A DNA stretch of 5,653 nucleotides from NCBI GenBank assembly GCA_014523695.1, contig JAATVS010000603.1, positions 1 to 5,653 on the forward strand, written 5' to 3'. Of the stretch, positions 1-5,186 are shown piece by piece. Under the pieces are notes generated by a model, which worked only from the letters and a program-made list of their open reading frames with translations, did no database searches and was not told the DNA's origin. Every line of letters starts with the position of its first letter. Within the stretch, counting starts at the first letter, position 1. The stretch comes from Nitrososphaerales archaeon TH5895. Lineage in GTDB: Archaea; Thermoproteota; Nitrososphaeria; Nitrososphaerales; Nitrososphaeraceae. The translations under genes and the position numbers were made by a program.

Positions 1-363
1 GAGCATGGTACCCGTCTTTTATGGGGCGAAATAAATCTACAAACCTTGCTGGATGTTATCTTTAAAATAGCCAAATACTTTATGGGCACAGACGCAAGGG
101 TTATCGCAACTAGTAACATTACAAAAGACGCAGGTTATAAAGAAAGCAAGGAGTTGAGTACAATCCGTAATGTTAGTTTGAGCGGTGTTAATACTACTGC
201 GTCAGAGGCTTTTCAGATTCTAATTAGACATAACTTGGGAGAAAATTGCTCCTATTTTTGGAATAAGATGTTCACACAATTTTTTACACCTCTACGAAAC
301 TCCATAGAATACAAGATAGAATATGATGAATCAATGATTTCTATCAGATTAAAAGGAAAGTAA
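1..363 (+). CDS. Unrecognised protein, 3' end only (120 residues visible)
   Basis: The frame is open from the first base of the window and ends with TAA at 361-363, so this is the C-terminal part of a longer gene whose start lies to the left. A TTG at 46 is a possible internal start, but the open frame continues upstream of it (residues EHGTRLLWGE at the window edge), so I treat the gene as partial. The visible part is soluble-looking, with no membrane segment. It has a mixed hydrophobic stretch (LLDVIFKIAKYFMGTDARV), a Ser/Thr-rich middle, and an aromatic C-terminal region (SYFWNKMFTQFFTPLRNSIE) ending in charged residues. I do not recognise a family or catalytic motif. A signalling or sensory domain fragment is one possibility but is unsupported. 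It converges on the terminase remnant at 419-713, about 55 bp away. Confidence 0.55.
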   Translation, partial: EHGTRLLWGEINLQTLLDVIFKIAKYFMGTDARVIATSNITKDAGYKESKELSTIRNVSLSGVNTTASEAFQILIRHNLGENCSYFWNKMFTQFFTPLRNSIEYKIEYDESMISIRLKGK

Positions 364-418
364 AAGCGGCTGGCTTTCAGATCCAGTAAGAGACTTTAAG
401 AAATTAACCATTTTGTCT

Positions 419-713
419 TTACAAACACGCTAGGTTGTTAGTGGCTTCATCTAAATTTGCAAGGCGAATAAATCGATACAGATTAATGCCAGAATAACAT
501 TGACATCCTGAATGCATCCATGAGGTCATCATGTGACGTTGCTTCCTTATCCAATGAACCTTCTCCATTTTCTACTGCAGTCCTTAGGGCCGTTATCAGT
601 TTGTTATGTCTAGGATGAATCGCCACATACCCGTTTTGGTACTCCAATAGTTCTTTGCAGTGTGCCAACATGTGTTTATGTTCCTTGCTGAATGCTACAG
701 GGATCATGAACAT
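419..713 (-). pseudogene. Large terminase C-terminal remnant (copy 1)
   Basis: The minus-strand frame 713-483 encodes 76 residues that align with the C-terminal nuclease end of the terminase pseudogene at 2817-3775. Shared elements in order are EHKHMLAHCKELLE (residues 11-24), GYVAIHPR, LITALRTAVEN, EGSLDKEATS and DDLMDAFRMS (62-71). In large terminases the last element carries the third acidic residue of the RNase H-like nuclease. The ATPase half and the first two nuclease motifs are absent: an in-frame TAG lies at 722-720, two codons before the first ATG (713), and nothing terminase-like is visible beyond it. After the stop at 485-483 a second frame continues (FIRLANLDEA, then stop at 421-419) and matches the tail of the copy near 5133-5186, which suggests a frameshift just before the end. 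It is almost certainly non-functional. Large terminases pump viral DNA into capsids, so this is probably a provirus relic. Confidence 0.75.
441..486 (+). repeat. Imperfect direct repeat, left copy
   Basis: This pairs with 5133-5186 in the same orientation. Shared blocks in order are GTGGC, TTC, ATCTAAA, TGCAA, GCGAATAAATC (464-474) and CAGATTAA (479-486). By eye about 41 of 46 aligned bases match, with three short gaps. On the minus strand it falls in the terminase tail. Confidence 0.7.
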
Positions 714-765
714 GTTTTGCTAGAAGCGATATAATAATAGAAATAAAATATTAGCCAGCCCGGCA

Positions 766-775
766 TATTATATTA
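766..775 (+). promoter_or_regulatory. Possible TATA box of the HTH gene
   Basis: TATTATATTA lies in an AT-rich stretch. Its centre is about 26 bp upstream of the ATG at 796, the usual archaeal TATA-to-start-site spacing, so a transcript could begin at or next to that ATG (leaderless). It is called by position and composition only. Confidence 0.35.
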
Positions 776-795
776 TCAAATCAAACATGTTTAAA

Positions 796-828
796 ATGAG
801 CGTGAAAAAGGTCAAACTTAACTCATGA
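796..828 (+). CDS. Ten-codon frame overlapping the HTH gene start (leader peptide or frameshifted N-terminus)
   Basis: ATG 796 opens a frame reading MSVKKVKLNS and stopping at TGA 826-828. The stop shares ATGA with the ATG at 825 of the following HTH gene. It begins about 26 bp after a TATA-like element, so a leaderless transcript would start here. There are two readings. It may be a short leader peptide translationally coupled to the HTH protein, or it may be the original basic N-terminus of the HTH protein, separated from it by a one-base lesion at about 822-828. The pattern of broken genes nearby favours the second. An ATG in the same frame at 787 would add three residues. Confidence 0.35.
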   Translation: MSVKKVKLNS

Positions 829-1109
829 CAAGTCAACATACCACCTATAATAAGTTGAAAAATATGGCAAGGCAGTATCAGATTGAAGAACGAAGGATAC
901 AGGTAGCCATAATGATTGCTCAAGGTATGTCCGAAGTAGATATAGCCGCAAAGTTAGGAGTAGATAATACTACTATCCCAAAGGATATCAAAGCCTTGAA
1001 GTTAATCTCTCAACAGTTCATTTATGACATTACAAGATCAGATTTTACGTACTACTACAAACAATGTTTAGACATGGCAGATACTCATATGACAGATACT
1101 CATACCTAG
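825..1109 (+). CDS. Short helix-turn-helix protein, possibly small-terminase-like
   Basis: The gene encodes 94 residues. Residues about 15-60 form a compact HTH: a basic helix (RQYQIEERRIQVAIMIAQGM), then SEVDIAAKLGVDNTTIPKDIKAL, which has the spacing of a sigma-70 region 4 or resolvase-like HTH with TTIPKDIKAL as recognition helix. An aromatic stretch (DFTYYYKQCLDM, about 73-84) follows. The protein probably binds DNA. I associate this arrangement with small HTH proteins next to terminase-like genes in thaumarchaea, where a small-terminase role is plausible, but that is inference. A TAA lies two codons upstream of ATG 825, so the ORF cannot extend further in this frame. A basic 10-codon frame overlaps its start by ATGA. 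The C-terminus looks replaced: it ends in MADTHMTDTHT, produced by a 15-bp tandem duplication (1074-1103), and is probably shorter than an intact relative. It diverges from the terminase remnant to its left. Confidence 0.6.
   Translation: MTSQHTTYNKLKNMARQYQIEERRIQVAIMIAQGMSEVDIAAKLGVDNTTIPKDIKALKLISQQFIYDITRSDFTYYYKQCLDMADTHMTDTHT
1074..1103 (+). repeat. 15-bp tandem duplication at the 3' end of the HTH gene
   Basis: ATGGCAGATACTCAT (1074-1088) is followed directly by ATGACAGATACTCAT (1089-1103), with a single difference. In the HTH frame it encodes MADTH then MTDTH. The length is a multiple of three, so the frame is kept, and the stop follows two codons later. Confidence 0.85.
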
Positions 1110-1223
1110 AGGCAGGCCAGCGAGAGGTTCATTATAATTATTATTACTTAGTATAAGATAGTCGAGGGCCCTAAAAAGTAGTATATAACCTAGGGGGTTC
1201 TCTGCTATGCAGTCCTGAATTCC
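1110..1223. other. Intergenic spacer with GGGCCC palindrome and TATA-like motif
   Basis: This stretch lies between the convergent HTH gene and the minus-strand coiled-coil gene. It contains an AT-rich block (about 1130-1160), the palindrome AGGGCCCT (about 1165-1172), a TATA-like GTATATAA (1181-1188) and a G-run (CTAGGGGGTT, about 1190-1199). No coding signal is visible on either strand. The TATA-like motif has no plus-strand gene within a useful distance. Confidence 0.4.
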
Positions 1224-1236
1224 CTAGTTAGGAATT
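1218..1236 (-). terminator. Small inverted repeat spanning the stop codon of the 1224-1541 gene
   Basis: AATTCC (1218-1223) and GGAATT (1231-1236) form a perfect 6-bp stem with a 7-nt loop containing the stop codon. It lies where a minus-strand transcript would end. It is short and has no strong T-run on the minus strand, so a terminator role is only a possibility. Confidence 0.25.
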
Positions 1237-1541
1237 GGGTCTGCTTCTACAGTCCAAGAGCCATCGCCATAATATTTTTCGTATAATGGTAATCCCTTGT
1301 CTTCAAACTGTACATTACAGGTCTCTACAGCAATCTGGTCATAGAATACACATCTACCGTACTCATAGCCGACATTTTTCTCTGCCTCTGCGACCTCTTT
1401 ATTTGCCACTTTAAGTTCCTCATCTGCTTCCGCTAGTTCGTTCTGTGCGACTATCACGTTTCTAATACCCATAACTAAGCCGACGCTTGACGCCACAACA
1501 AAGACAAGGCTGAAGATAATTCTTGCTTTTGACATTTTCAC
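1224..1541 (-). CDS. Small membrane-anchored coiled-coil protein, unknown function
   Basis: The gene encodes 105 residues from GTG 1541; ATG 1535, two codons later, is an equally good start. It has a basic N-terminus (KMSKAR), one hydrophobic membrane segment or uncleaved signal anchor (about residues 9-26), and a charged alanine/glutamate-rich helix with heptad character (about 34-56, NELAEADEELKVANKEVAEA) likely to form a coiled coil. A C-terminal domain of about 45 residues has many aromatics and two cysteines (C64 and C75). The cysteines could form a disulfide if the domain faces outside. I do not recognise the family. The architecture suggests an outward-facing, oligomerising anchored protein. 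An AT-rich element (about 1579-1587, minus strand) is a possible TATA box. It is the most intact of three small membrane-type frames on this strand up to 1936, which may once have been an operon. Confidence 0.6.
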   Translation of the reverse strand: MKMSKARIIFSLVFVVASSVGLVMGIRNVIVAQNELAEADEELKVANKEVAEAEKNVGYEYGRCVFYDQIAVETCNVQFEDKGLPLYEKYYGDGSWTVEADPIPN

Positions 1542-1629
1542 TTTACACTATATTATAGTCTCTTATTACAGCCAGTTAATAATAAACTAGAATGATTACA
1601 ATGAATACATTTGATGCAGCCGCTTGCTC

Positions 1630-1731
1630 TTAAAATACTGCATTTGGGTCTTCATCCCGCCAAAGGTTGTCACGGCCGCTACTATCGCATCCTGCTATTA
1701 CTTGGTACATAAATAGTGTAGTCAATGCCAT
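1630..1731 (-). CDS. Very small membrane or lipoprotein-like ORF, unknown
   Basis: From ATG 1731 the frame encodes 33 residues, MALTTLFMYQVIAGC followed by a polar, acidic tail ending in DEDPNAVF, with TAA at 1632-1630. The frame is open further upstream without an ATG, adding the hydrophobic LIVIAV and a basic stretch, and this extension overlaps the end of the neighbouring frame (stop 1748-1746). A hydrophobic run ending in VIAGC resembles a lipobox, and the sequence after it (DSSGRDNLWRDED) is hydrophilic, as in a lipoprotein. Whether such processing exists in this organism is unknown. The short length and missing clear start make this tentative. The overlap with the upstream gene and the shared strand support translation as part of a small cluster. 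Confidence 0.35.
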   Translation of the reverse strand: MALTTLFMYQVIAGCDSSGRDNLWRDEDPNAVF

Positions 1732-1745
1732 AACTGCAATGACGA

Positions 1746-1936
1746 TTAAGTGAGACGATTTATTATGCCTTTTAAGCCGCCTACATCTCCTATCTCAAGG
1801 ATTTGAAGTGCTGCAATAACGAGAGGGAGGGGCAGACTTAACAAGAGTGTACCACCACCGGCTAAGCCGATACCATTACGAATACAACCCACTGCACGTT
1901 CTCCTTCTGTGGTAAGTCACTCTTGTTAATTTTCAT
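1746..1936 (-). pseudogene. Small hydrophobic membrane protein, frameshifted
   Basis: A reading frame open from 1916 to the TAA at 1748-1746 encodes EGERAVGCIRNGIGLAGGGT, then a strongly hydrophobic segment (LLLSLPLPLVIAALQIL) and a polar end (GGLKGIINRLT). It has no good start except GTG 1892. In another frame ATG 1936 reads MKINKSDL before it would meet this frame. Joining the two across one base near 1911-1918 gives a coherent protein of about 63 residues with a basic N-terminus and one membrane segment, so I read it as a single gene with a one-base lesion. The family is unknown. Its ATG abuts the first codon of the truncated hydrolase on the other strand, so whatever lay upstream, including its promoter, has been replaced. 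Confidence 0.45.
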
Positions 1937-2572
1937 TTGGATAAAAATCACACGGGATTGATATCAATTCAGCAAGTAGCAAAGGATCCTATATTATTAC
2001 CTATGCTATTACCAAAACCGCTCTTGATTGCTAATGATACGGAAGTTATATCCAGTACCTTGGCAAAAGGATTTGGTACAAATGATTTCATAAGCATTGA
2101 TAAACAACTTAAGCCTGTACTGATGAGGGGATACGAAAATATTACATCCTCCAATTTACTCAAATGTAATTCAATCGAATGTCCTAATTGGTTCAGATCG
2201 CATTCCAACCTAATACCAACTCTGAGTGTGATTGGTAACGTCTCTAAATCTACAGGTATACTGATGCTCAATGGTGAAAATGATTCTCAGACTCCAGTTC
2301 AACAAGCCTTTCTCTTGCAACAAAGACTGACTGACATAAATCATCCTGACCATTCGCTAATAACTTACCCTAACTTAGGGCATGTATTTTATCCATCGTC
2401 TCAATGGCAAACTAGTGATGGGCCTATTCAACAGTATGTTCTAGCAGATCTTTATGCATGGCTTGAGGCTCATTCAGGTCTATCACATTCCTTCGTTACT
2501 CCAAGTGCAGGTAATATGACTTCAATAAGTACAGATACAGGTTCTAACTCTTCCTCTGGCAAAAGCCGATAA
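1937..2572 (+). pseudogene. Alpha/beta hydrolase, C-terminal fragment without nucleophile region
   Basis: The frame encodes 211 residues from TTG 1937 and is open only to 1916 upstream, with a TAA at 1913-1915. It looks like the C-terminal part of a secreted alpha/beta hydrolase of the dienelactone-hydrolase or prolyl-oligopeptidase type. GILMLNGENDSQTPVQQA (about 107-124) holds the likely catalytic aspartate D116, and ITYPNLGHVFYPS (about 142-154) the likely catalytic histidine H149. Two nearby cysteines (C77 and C82, LKCNSIECPNW) suggest a disulfide and an extracellular site. A Ser/Thr/Gly-rich tail (about 186-211) follows the domain. The oxyanion-hole region and the GxSxG nucleophile elbow that precede these motifs in the family are missing, as is any signal peptide, so catalysis is not expected. 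No ribosome-binding or TATA signal supports the TTG start. The reading frame is otherwise clean, implying recent truncation. Confidence 0.65.
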
Positions 2573-2816
2573 ATTATGCGTAGATAATATTTATTATTCA
2601 GCAAACTGGAACCTACCTACCATTCCGGCACCAAAACCAGCACCTACTTGTGTTCCTGAACATGATGAATGCCCTGACCGATACCATCCCTAACCAGAGT
2701 TAGATTAATCAGGCATTGAAAGATCTTTTATATAAAGAGGGATGAAAACGATATCGTGAGTGCGTACGAAAGACCGACCCATGGAAAACATATTTTGGGT
2801 CTCTTATTCTACCTTC
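2573..2816. other. Intergenic region with TATA-like box and weak inverted repeats
   Basis: The spacer between the hydrolase fragment and the terminase pseudogene is AT-rich directly after the hydrolase stop. It contains an imperfect inverted repeat (AATGCCCTGA at 2668-2677 and TCAGGCATT at 2709-2717, one bulged base). A well-formed TATA motif TTTATATA lies at about 2728-2735, preceded by purine-rich GAAAGATC that could act as a BRE. The only downstream plus-strand frame is a 36-codon one from ATG 2781 running antisense into the terminase relic, which I do not believe. No RNA gene is recognisable. Confidence 0.35.
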
Positions 2817-3775
2817 TTAGTTTCTGTCGACTCCTACACGTCTAATAGTTATAGGAGTAGGAAGATCTATTATCTCTCTTCTTTAAAGTAATAATTTTGC
2901 AAGGACATTCTGAATGCATCGAGTATGTCTGAATACGATGTAAGTTGTTTGTCCAGACTACCTTCGTTATCGACTGCTGTTCTTAGTGACGTTACTAATT
3001 TGTGAAATCTAGGATTTATTGCAATATATCCTCTCTCCAACAGCAGCTTTGCGTGTCCTAACATCTCTTTATGTTTGGAGGCAAAATTAATAGGATAAAC
3101 TTTCTGACATAACCATATTGCTGCATAAGTTTCGCGACAAGCCAAAGCATTTCATTGAGATCAGGTCTTTCAAATTCCTCTGCAAATATCACCTGTATCT
3201 ACTGATTTACACCCTGAGTTCCAACTATGCCAAAGTTGCTCGAACCAAAAGCAGGATCGATGCCAAGAGATTTACCACACATTTTCACAGGAGTATCCGG
3301 ATCATATTCCTTGCCTCTCTGGATTGCCGCATCAATATATGTTGTATGAAATACGTTTCCTATGAGTCCAAGATATTTCAGATTGTACTCTCTTTCAAAT
3401 GACGGGGAAGTCTTGGTCTTTTCAATTTCTTCTCGTGTGTATATCCTGTCAAGTCCATAGGTATAATCAAAGTACAGACGCTTGTACAGGCATTTATCTT
3501 CGGGTTCTTTTTCTATCCTCTCAAACAGACCATCTGGAGCATTTGGTGTACTAACCATTACAATCCATGGATTTGACTTTGCGATATATCTCTCGGAAAC
3601 ATCTTTAGCATCCTGCTGCTGTCCTGGAGGAAAGAAGTCTGCCTCATCAAGGAATATGAAAGAGACATTTGGCAAGCCTCTCATTGAATCTAGAAAGCTT
3701 GTAGTTCATCTTCCGCTGTCAACGCCACCGCTTTACAGGAATCATTGATATAATTGGACCTTTGGCTTATCGATT
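2817..3775 (-). pseudogene. Large terminase pseudogene (copy 2): ATPase and nuclease motifs with stop and frameshifts
   Basis: Pieces in three frames make one terminase-like protein. Frame 3684-3199 carries Walker B (VSFIFLDEADFF, acidic pair about residues 13-14), an ATPase motif III (MVSTPNAPDG, about 43-52) and nuclease motif I (LGIDPAFG, D143). A TAG at 3201-3199 interrupts it, but the same frame continues with IQVIFAEEFERPDLNEML, nuclease motif II, and YGYVRK. After a one-base shift near 3100 the next frame gives YPINFASKHKEMLGHAKLLLE, LRTAVDN, EGSLDK and SDILDAFRMS (motif III), stopping at 2870. A further shift near 2885 gives IIDLPTPITIRRVGVDRN with TAA at 2819-2817. At the 5' side a stop precedes LDSMRGL; another frame reading TAEDELQAF suggests the gene extends to about 3775 with a small deletion. 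The Walker A part is missing. The family packages viral DNA; this copy is dead. Confidence 0.8.
2830..2858 (-). other. Inverted repeat at the 3' end of the terminase pseudogene
   Basis: ACTCCTA (2830-2836) and TAGGAGT (2852-2858) are perfect 7-bp arms separated by 15 nt, lying just inside the inferred 3' end of the terminase relic. It may be a hairpin remnant or chance; no T-tract follows on the minus strand. Confidence 0.25.
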
Positions 3776-3802
3776 TTATAACCCATACACTTATTGAAGA
3801 TA

Positions 3803-3842
3803 ACATATTTCTTAACGAACAAAATGATAAACGCATTTATAT
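3803..3842 (+). promoter_or_regulatory. Candidate TATA elements of the serine hydrolase gene
   Basis: ACATATTT (3803-3810) lies about 35 bp before ATG 3841, giving a short 5' leader. TTTATATG (about 3835-3842) is a better TATA match, but it overlaps the ATG and would start transcription near 3864, next to an in-frame TTG at 3865. Both are composition-based guesses. Confidence 0.3.
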
Positions 3843-3963
3843 GAAGAAAGAGATGTCAGGCTATTTGATTTGCAGAAAACTATCTTTAGGTATATTTTTG
3901 TCAACTTTGGTCCTAGCCCTTTTTTTTAAAATAATTTTCAATTGGCTTACAGTCTGCAGCTGA
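3841..3963 (+). pseudogene. Signal peptide of the serine hydrolase, out of frame with the enzyme
   Basis: From ATG 3841 this frame reads MKKEMSGYLICRKLSLGI and then a hydrophobic core (FLSTLVLALFFKIIFNWL), ending at TGA 3961-3963. A lysine-rich start, hydrophobic core and following AYS-type junction (in the next frame) make a textbook Sec signal peptide for the enzyme at 3942-5108. The enzyme frame has a TAA at 3927-3929, so the frames can only be joined between about 3930 and 3959, where one base appears to be missing (or two added). An upstream in-frame start at 3754 adds an unlikely N-terminal extension. This may be a real mutation that abolishes export, or a sequencing error. Confidence 0.6.
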
Positions 3964-5108
3964 CCTCCATTACAAATAGTTCCAATCCCCCTAAGAATGA
4001 AATATCAAATGGACTGTTGGAACAGTCCAAGGAAATAGTATTTAACCAATCATCAAGCAAATTATCCAACAATGTTGCTATGACCAATTCCGGTATCCCC
4101 ATCGTTGTGGGCATTGTAACTACAAATGGTACTCAGGTTTCTGGGTTCGGAAACATTTCAAGTTCAAACAATACGCAGGTTGATGGGGATACTGTTTTTG
4201 ACATAGCATCCATAGCAAAAACATTTGTAACAATTATTTTGGCAGACATGGTAAAGCAAGGCTTGGTCAGTCTAGATGATCCCATAGAAAAATATCTTCC
4301 AACCGGAAATGTAACGGTACCCTCATATGATGGACACAAAATAACACTTGAGGATTTGGCAACTCACACTTCAGGTTTGCCTGATTTCCCAGTGGGCTGG
4401 ATTAGAAACCACAGTTACACCACTCAACAGGTCTATGACTTTATTTCAAATACAACTCTATCAAGCGAACCCGGGACTAAAGCAAATTACTCTGACATAG
4501 GAATGGGTCTTTTGGGTCATATTTTATCTCTAAGGACAGGTGTTTCATGTGAACAGCTAGTAAAGGATAGAATTCTTAATGTTCTTGCCATGGATAGTAC
4601 GGCTATGCGTATGAACGCATCAGGAATATCAGTTCCTGATGATATCAAATCCAGATTTGCTACAGGCCATATCGCAGGCAAAGAAGTCAATCTGGAGTTT
4701 ATACCGGAAACAATTCAGTCGGCGGGCGCAATGTACTCCACAACCAATGATATGCTAAAGTATCTGTCAGCAAACATGGGATTAATAAAAACTAAAATTA
4801 ATGACGCAATGCAGGAAACCCACCTAATAAGACATTCATTTGGACAATCTACTAATTATAAATCGCTTAAAGACTACATAGGTTTAGGGTGGACAGTAAC
4901 AACGGATTTTGGAAAAGAGGTTATTTGGCATACTGGTTCGATAGACGGATATACCAGCATAATAGGGTTTAATCCCAGCACGCAAATAGGCCTGGTGATA
5001 TTATGTGGTTGCCATTATAGCGATTTTTCACCACAAGAAATGATAGATCTCGCAATTCCTTTTCTTCTCGATTACAATAACCAAAAATCTGAGATTCACT
5101 GCGATTGA
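3942..5108 (+). CDS. Beta-lactamase-family (class C / PBP-like) serine hydrolase
   Basis: The enzyme frame gives 388 residues from TTG 3942 and has the full set of serine beta-lactamase (PF00144-type) motifs: SIAK (S90, K93, the acylated serine and lysine of SxxK), the structural THTSGLPDF (about 141-149), YSD (Y183 to D185, in place of the common YxN) and HTG (H330 to G332, equivalent to KTG). Length and spacing are normal for class C beta-lactamase, D-aminopeptidase or esterase relatives. The actual substrate (peptide, ester or beta-lactam) cannot be told. The many Asn and Ser/Thr residues and NxS/T sites suit an archaeal extracellular protein. The in-frame start is a poor one: a signal peptide lies just upstream in another frame (3841-3963). 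As written, translation from TTG 3942 or ATG 4080 would give a non-exported enzyme. It follows the terminase pseudogene divergently and is the best-preserved long gene here. Confidence 0.85.
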   Translation: MAYSLQLTSITNSSNPPKNEISNGLLEQSKEIVFNQSSSKLSNNVAMTNSGIPIVVGIVTTNGTQVSGFGNISSSNNTQVDGDTVFDIASIAKTFVTIILADMVKQGLVSLDDPIEKYLPTGNVTVPSYDGHKITLEDLATHTSGLPDFPVGWIRNHSYTTQQVYDFISNTTLSSEPGTKANYSDIGMGLLGHILSLRTGVSCEQLVKDRILNVLAMDSTAMRMNASGISVPDDIKSRFATGHIAGKEVNLEFIPETIQSAGAMYSTTNDMLKYLSANMGLIKTKINDAMQETHLIRHSFGQSTNYKSLKDYIGLGWTVTTDFGKEVIWHTGSIDGYTSIIGFNPSTQIGLVILCGCHYSDFSPQEMIDLAIPFLLDYNNQKSEIHCD

Positions 5109-5132
5109 TTAATGAGTAAAAGAGAAGTAATA

Positions 5133-5186
5133 GTGGCGGCTTCCTCATCTAAACCTGCAACGCGAATAAATCCAGAGGCAGATTAA
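5133..5186 (-). pseudogene. Trace of a terminase C-terminal tail (copy 3)
   Basis: Read on the minus strand this gives SGFIRVAGLDEEAAT, matching FIRLANLDEAT behind copy 1 (419-485) and loosely resembling ITIRRVGVD at the end of copy 2. The two outer copies differ by in-frame 3-nt gaps, as expected for sequence that was once coding. Stops lie immediately upstream of it in this frame, although a degenerate stretch (LSKSHLD) could correspond to the AFRMSLxx end of the terminase. Nothing else of the gene remains. The frame runs on to overlap the last bases of the serine hydrolase antisense (stop 5098-5096), probably by chance. Confidence 0.45.
5133..5186 (+). repeat. Imperfect direct repeat, right copy
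   Basis: This is the partner of 441-486, with GCGAATAAATC at 5162-5172 and CAGATTAA at 5179-5186. It has two extra triplets (GGC and CTC) and two extra bases relative to the left copy. The pair encloses about 4.6 kb that includes all the other broken genes and the serine hydrolase. Confidence 0.7.

Noticed and set aside
1969..2271. Minus-strand frame of 100 residues
   Set aside because: It is antisense to the alpha/beta hydrolase fragment and has no family resemblance.
2781..2891. Plus-strand 36-codon frame after a TATA-like box
   Set aside because: The translation is low in information and overlaps the inferred end of the terminase relic antisense. There are no supporting signals apart from the promoter-like motif.
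3118..3748. Plus-strand reading frames at 3118-3402 and 3482-3748
   Set aside because: They lie antisense to the terminase pseudogene, whose motifs are clear on the minus strand. The plus-strand translations have no recognisable motif.
3920..3929. Programmed -1 frameshift on the T8 run joining the signal peptide to the enzyme
   Set aside because: Slipping by -1 at this tract runs straight into TAA at 3927-3929 in the enzyme frame, so the T run cannot be the joining point.
4133..4339. Minus-strand frame of 68 residues
   Set aside because: It is antisense to the beta-lactamase-family gene across its SxxK region; a shadow frame.
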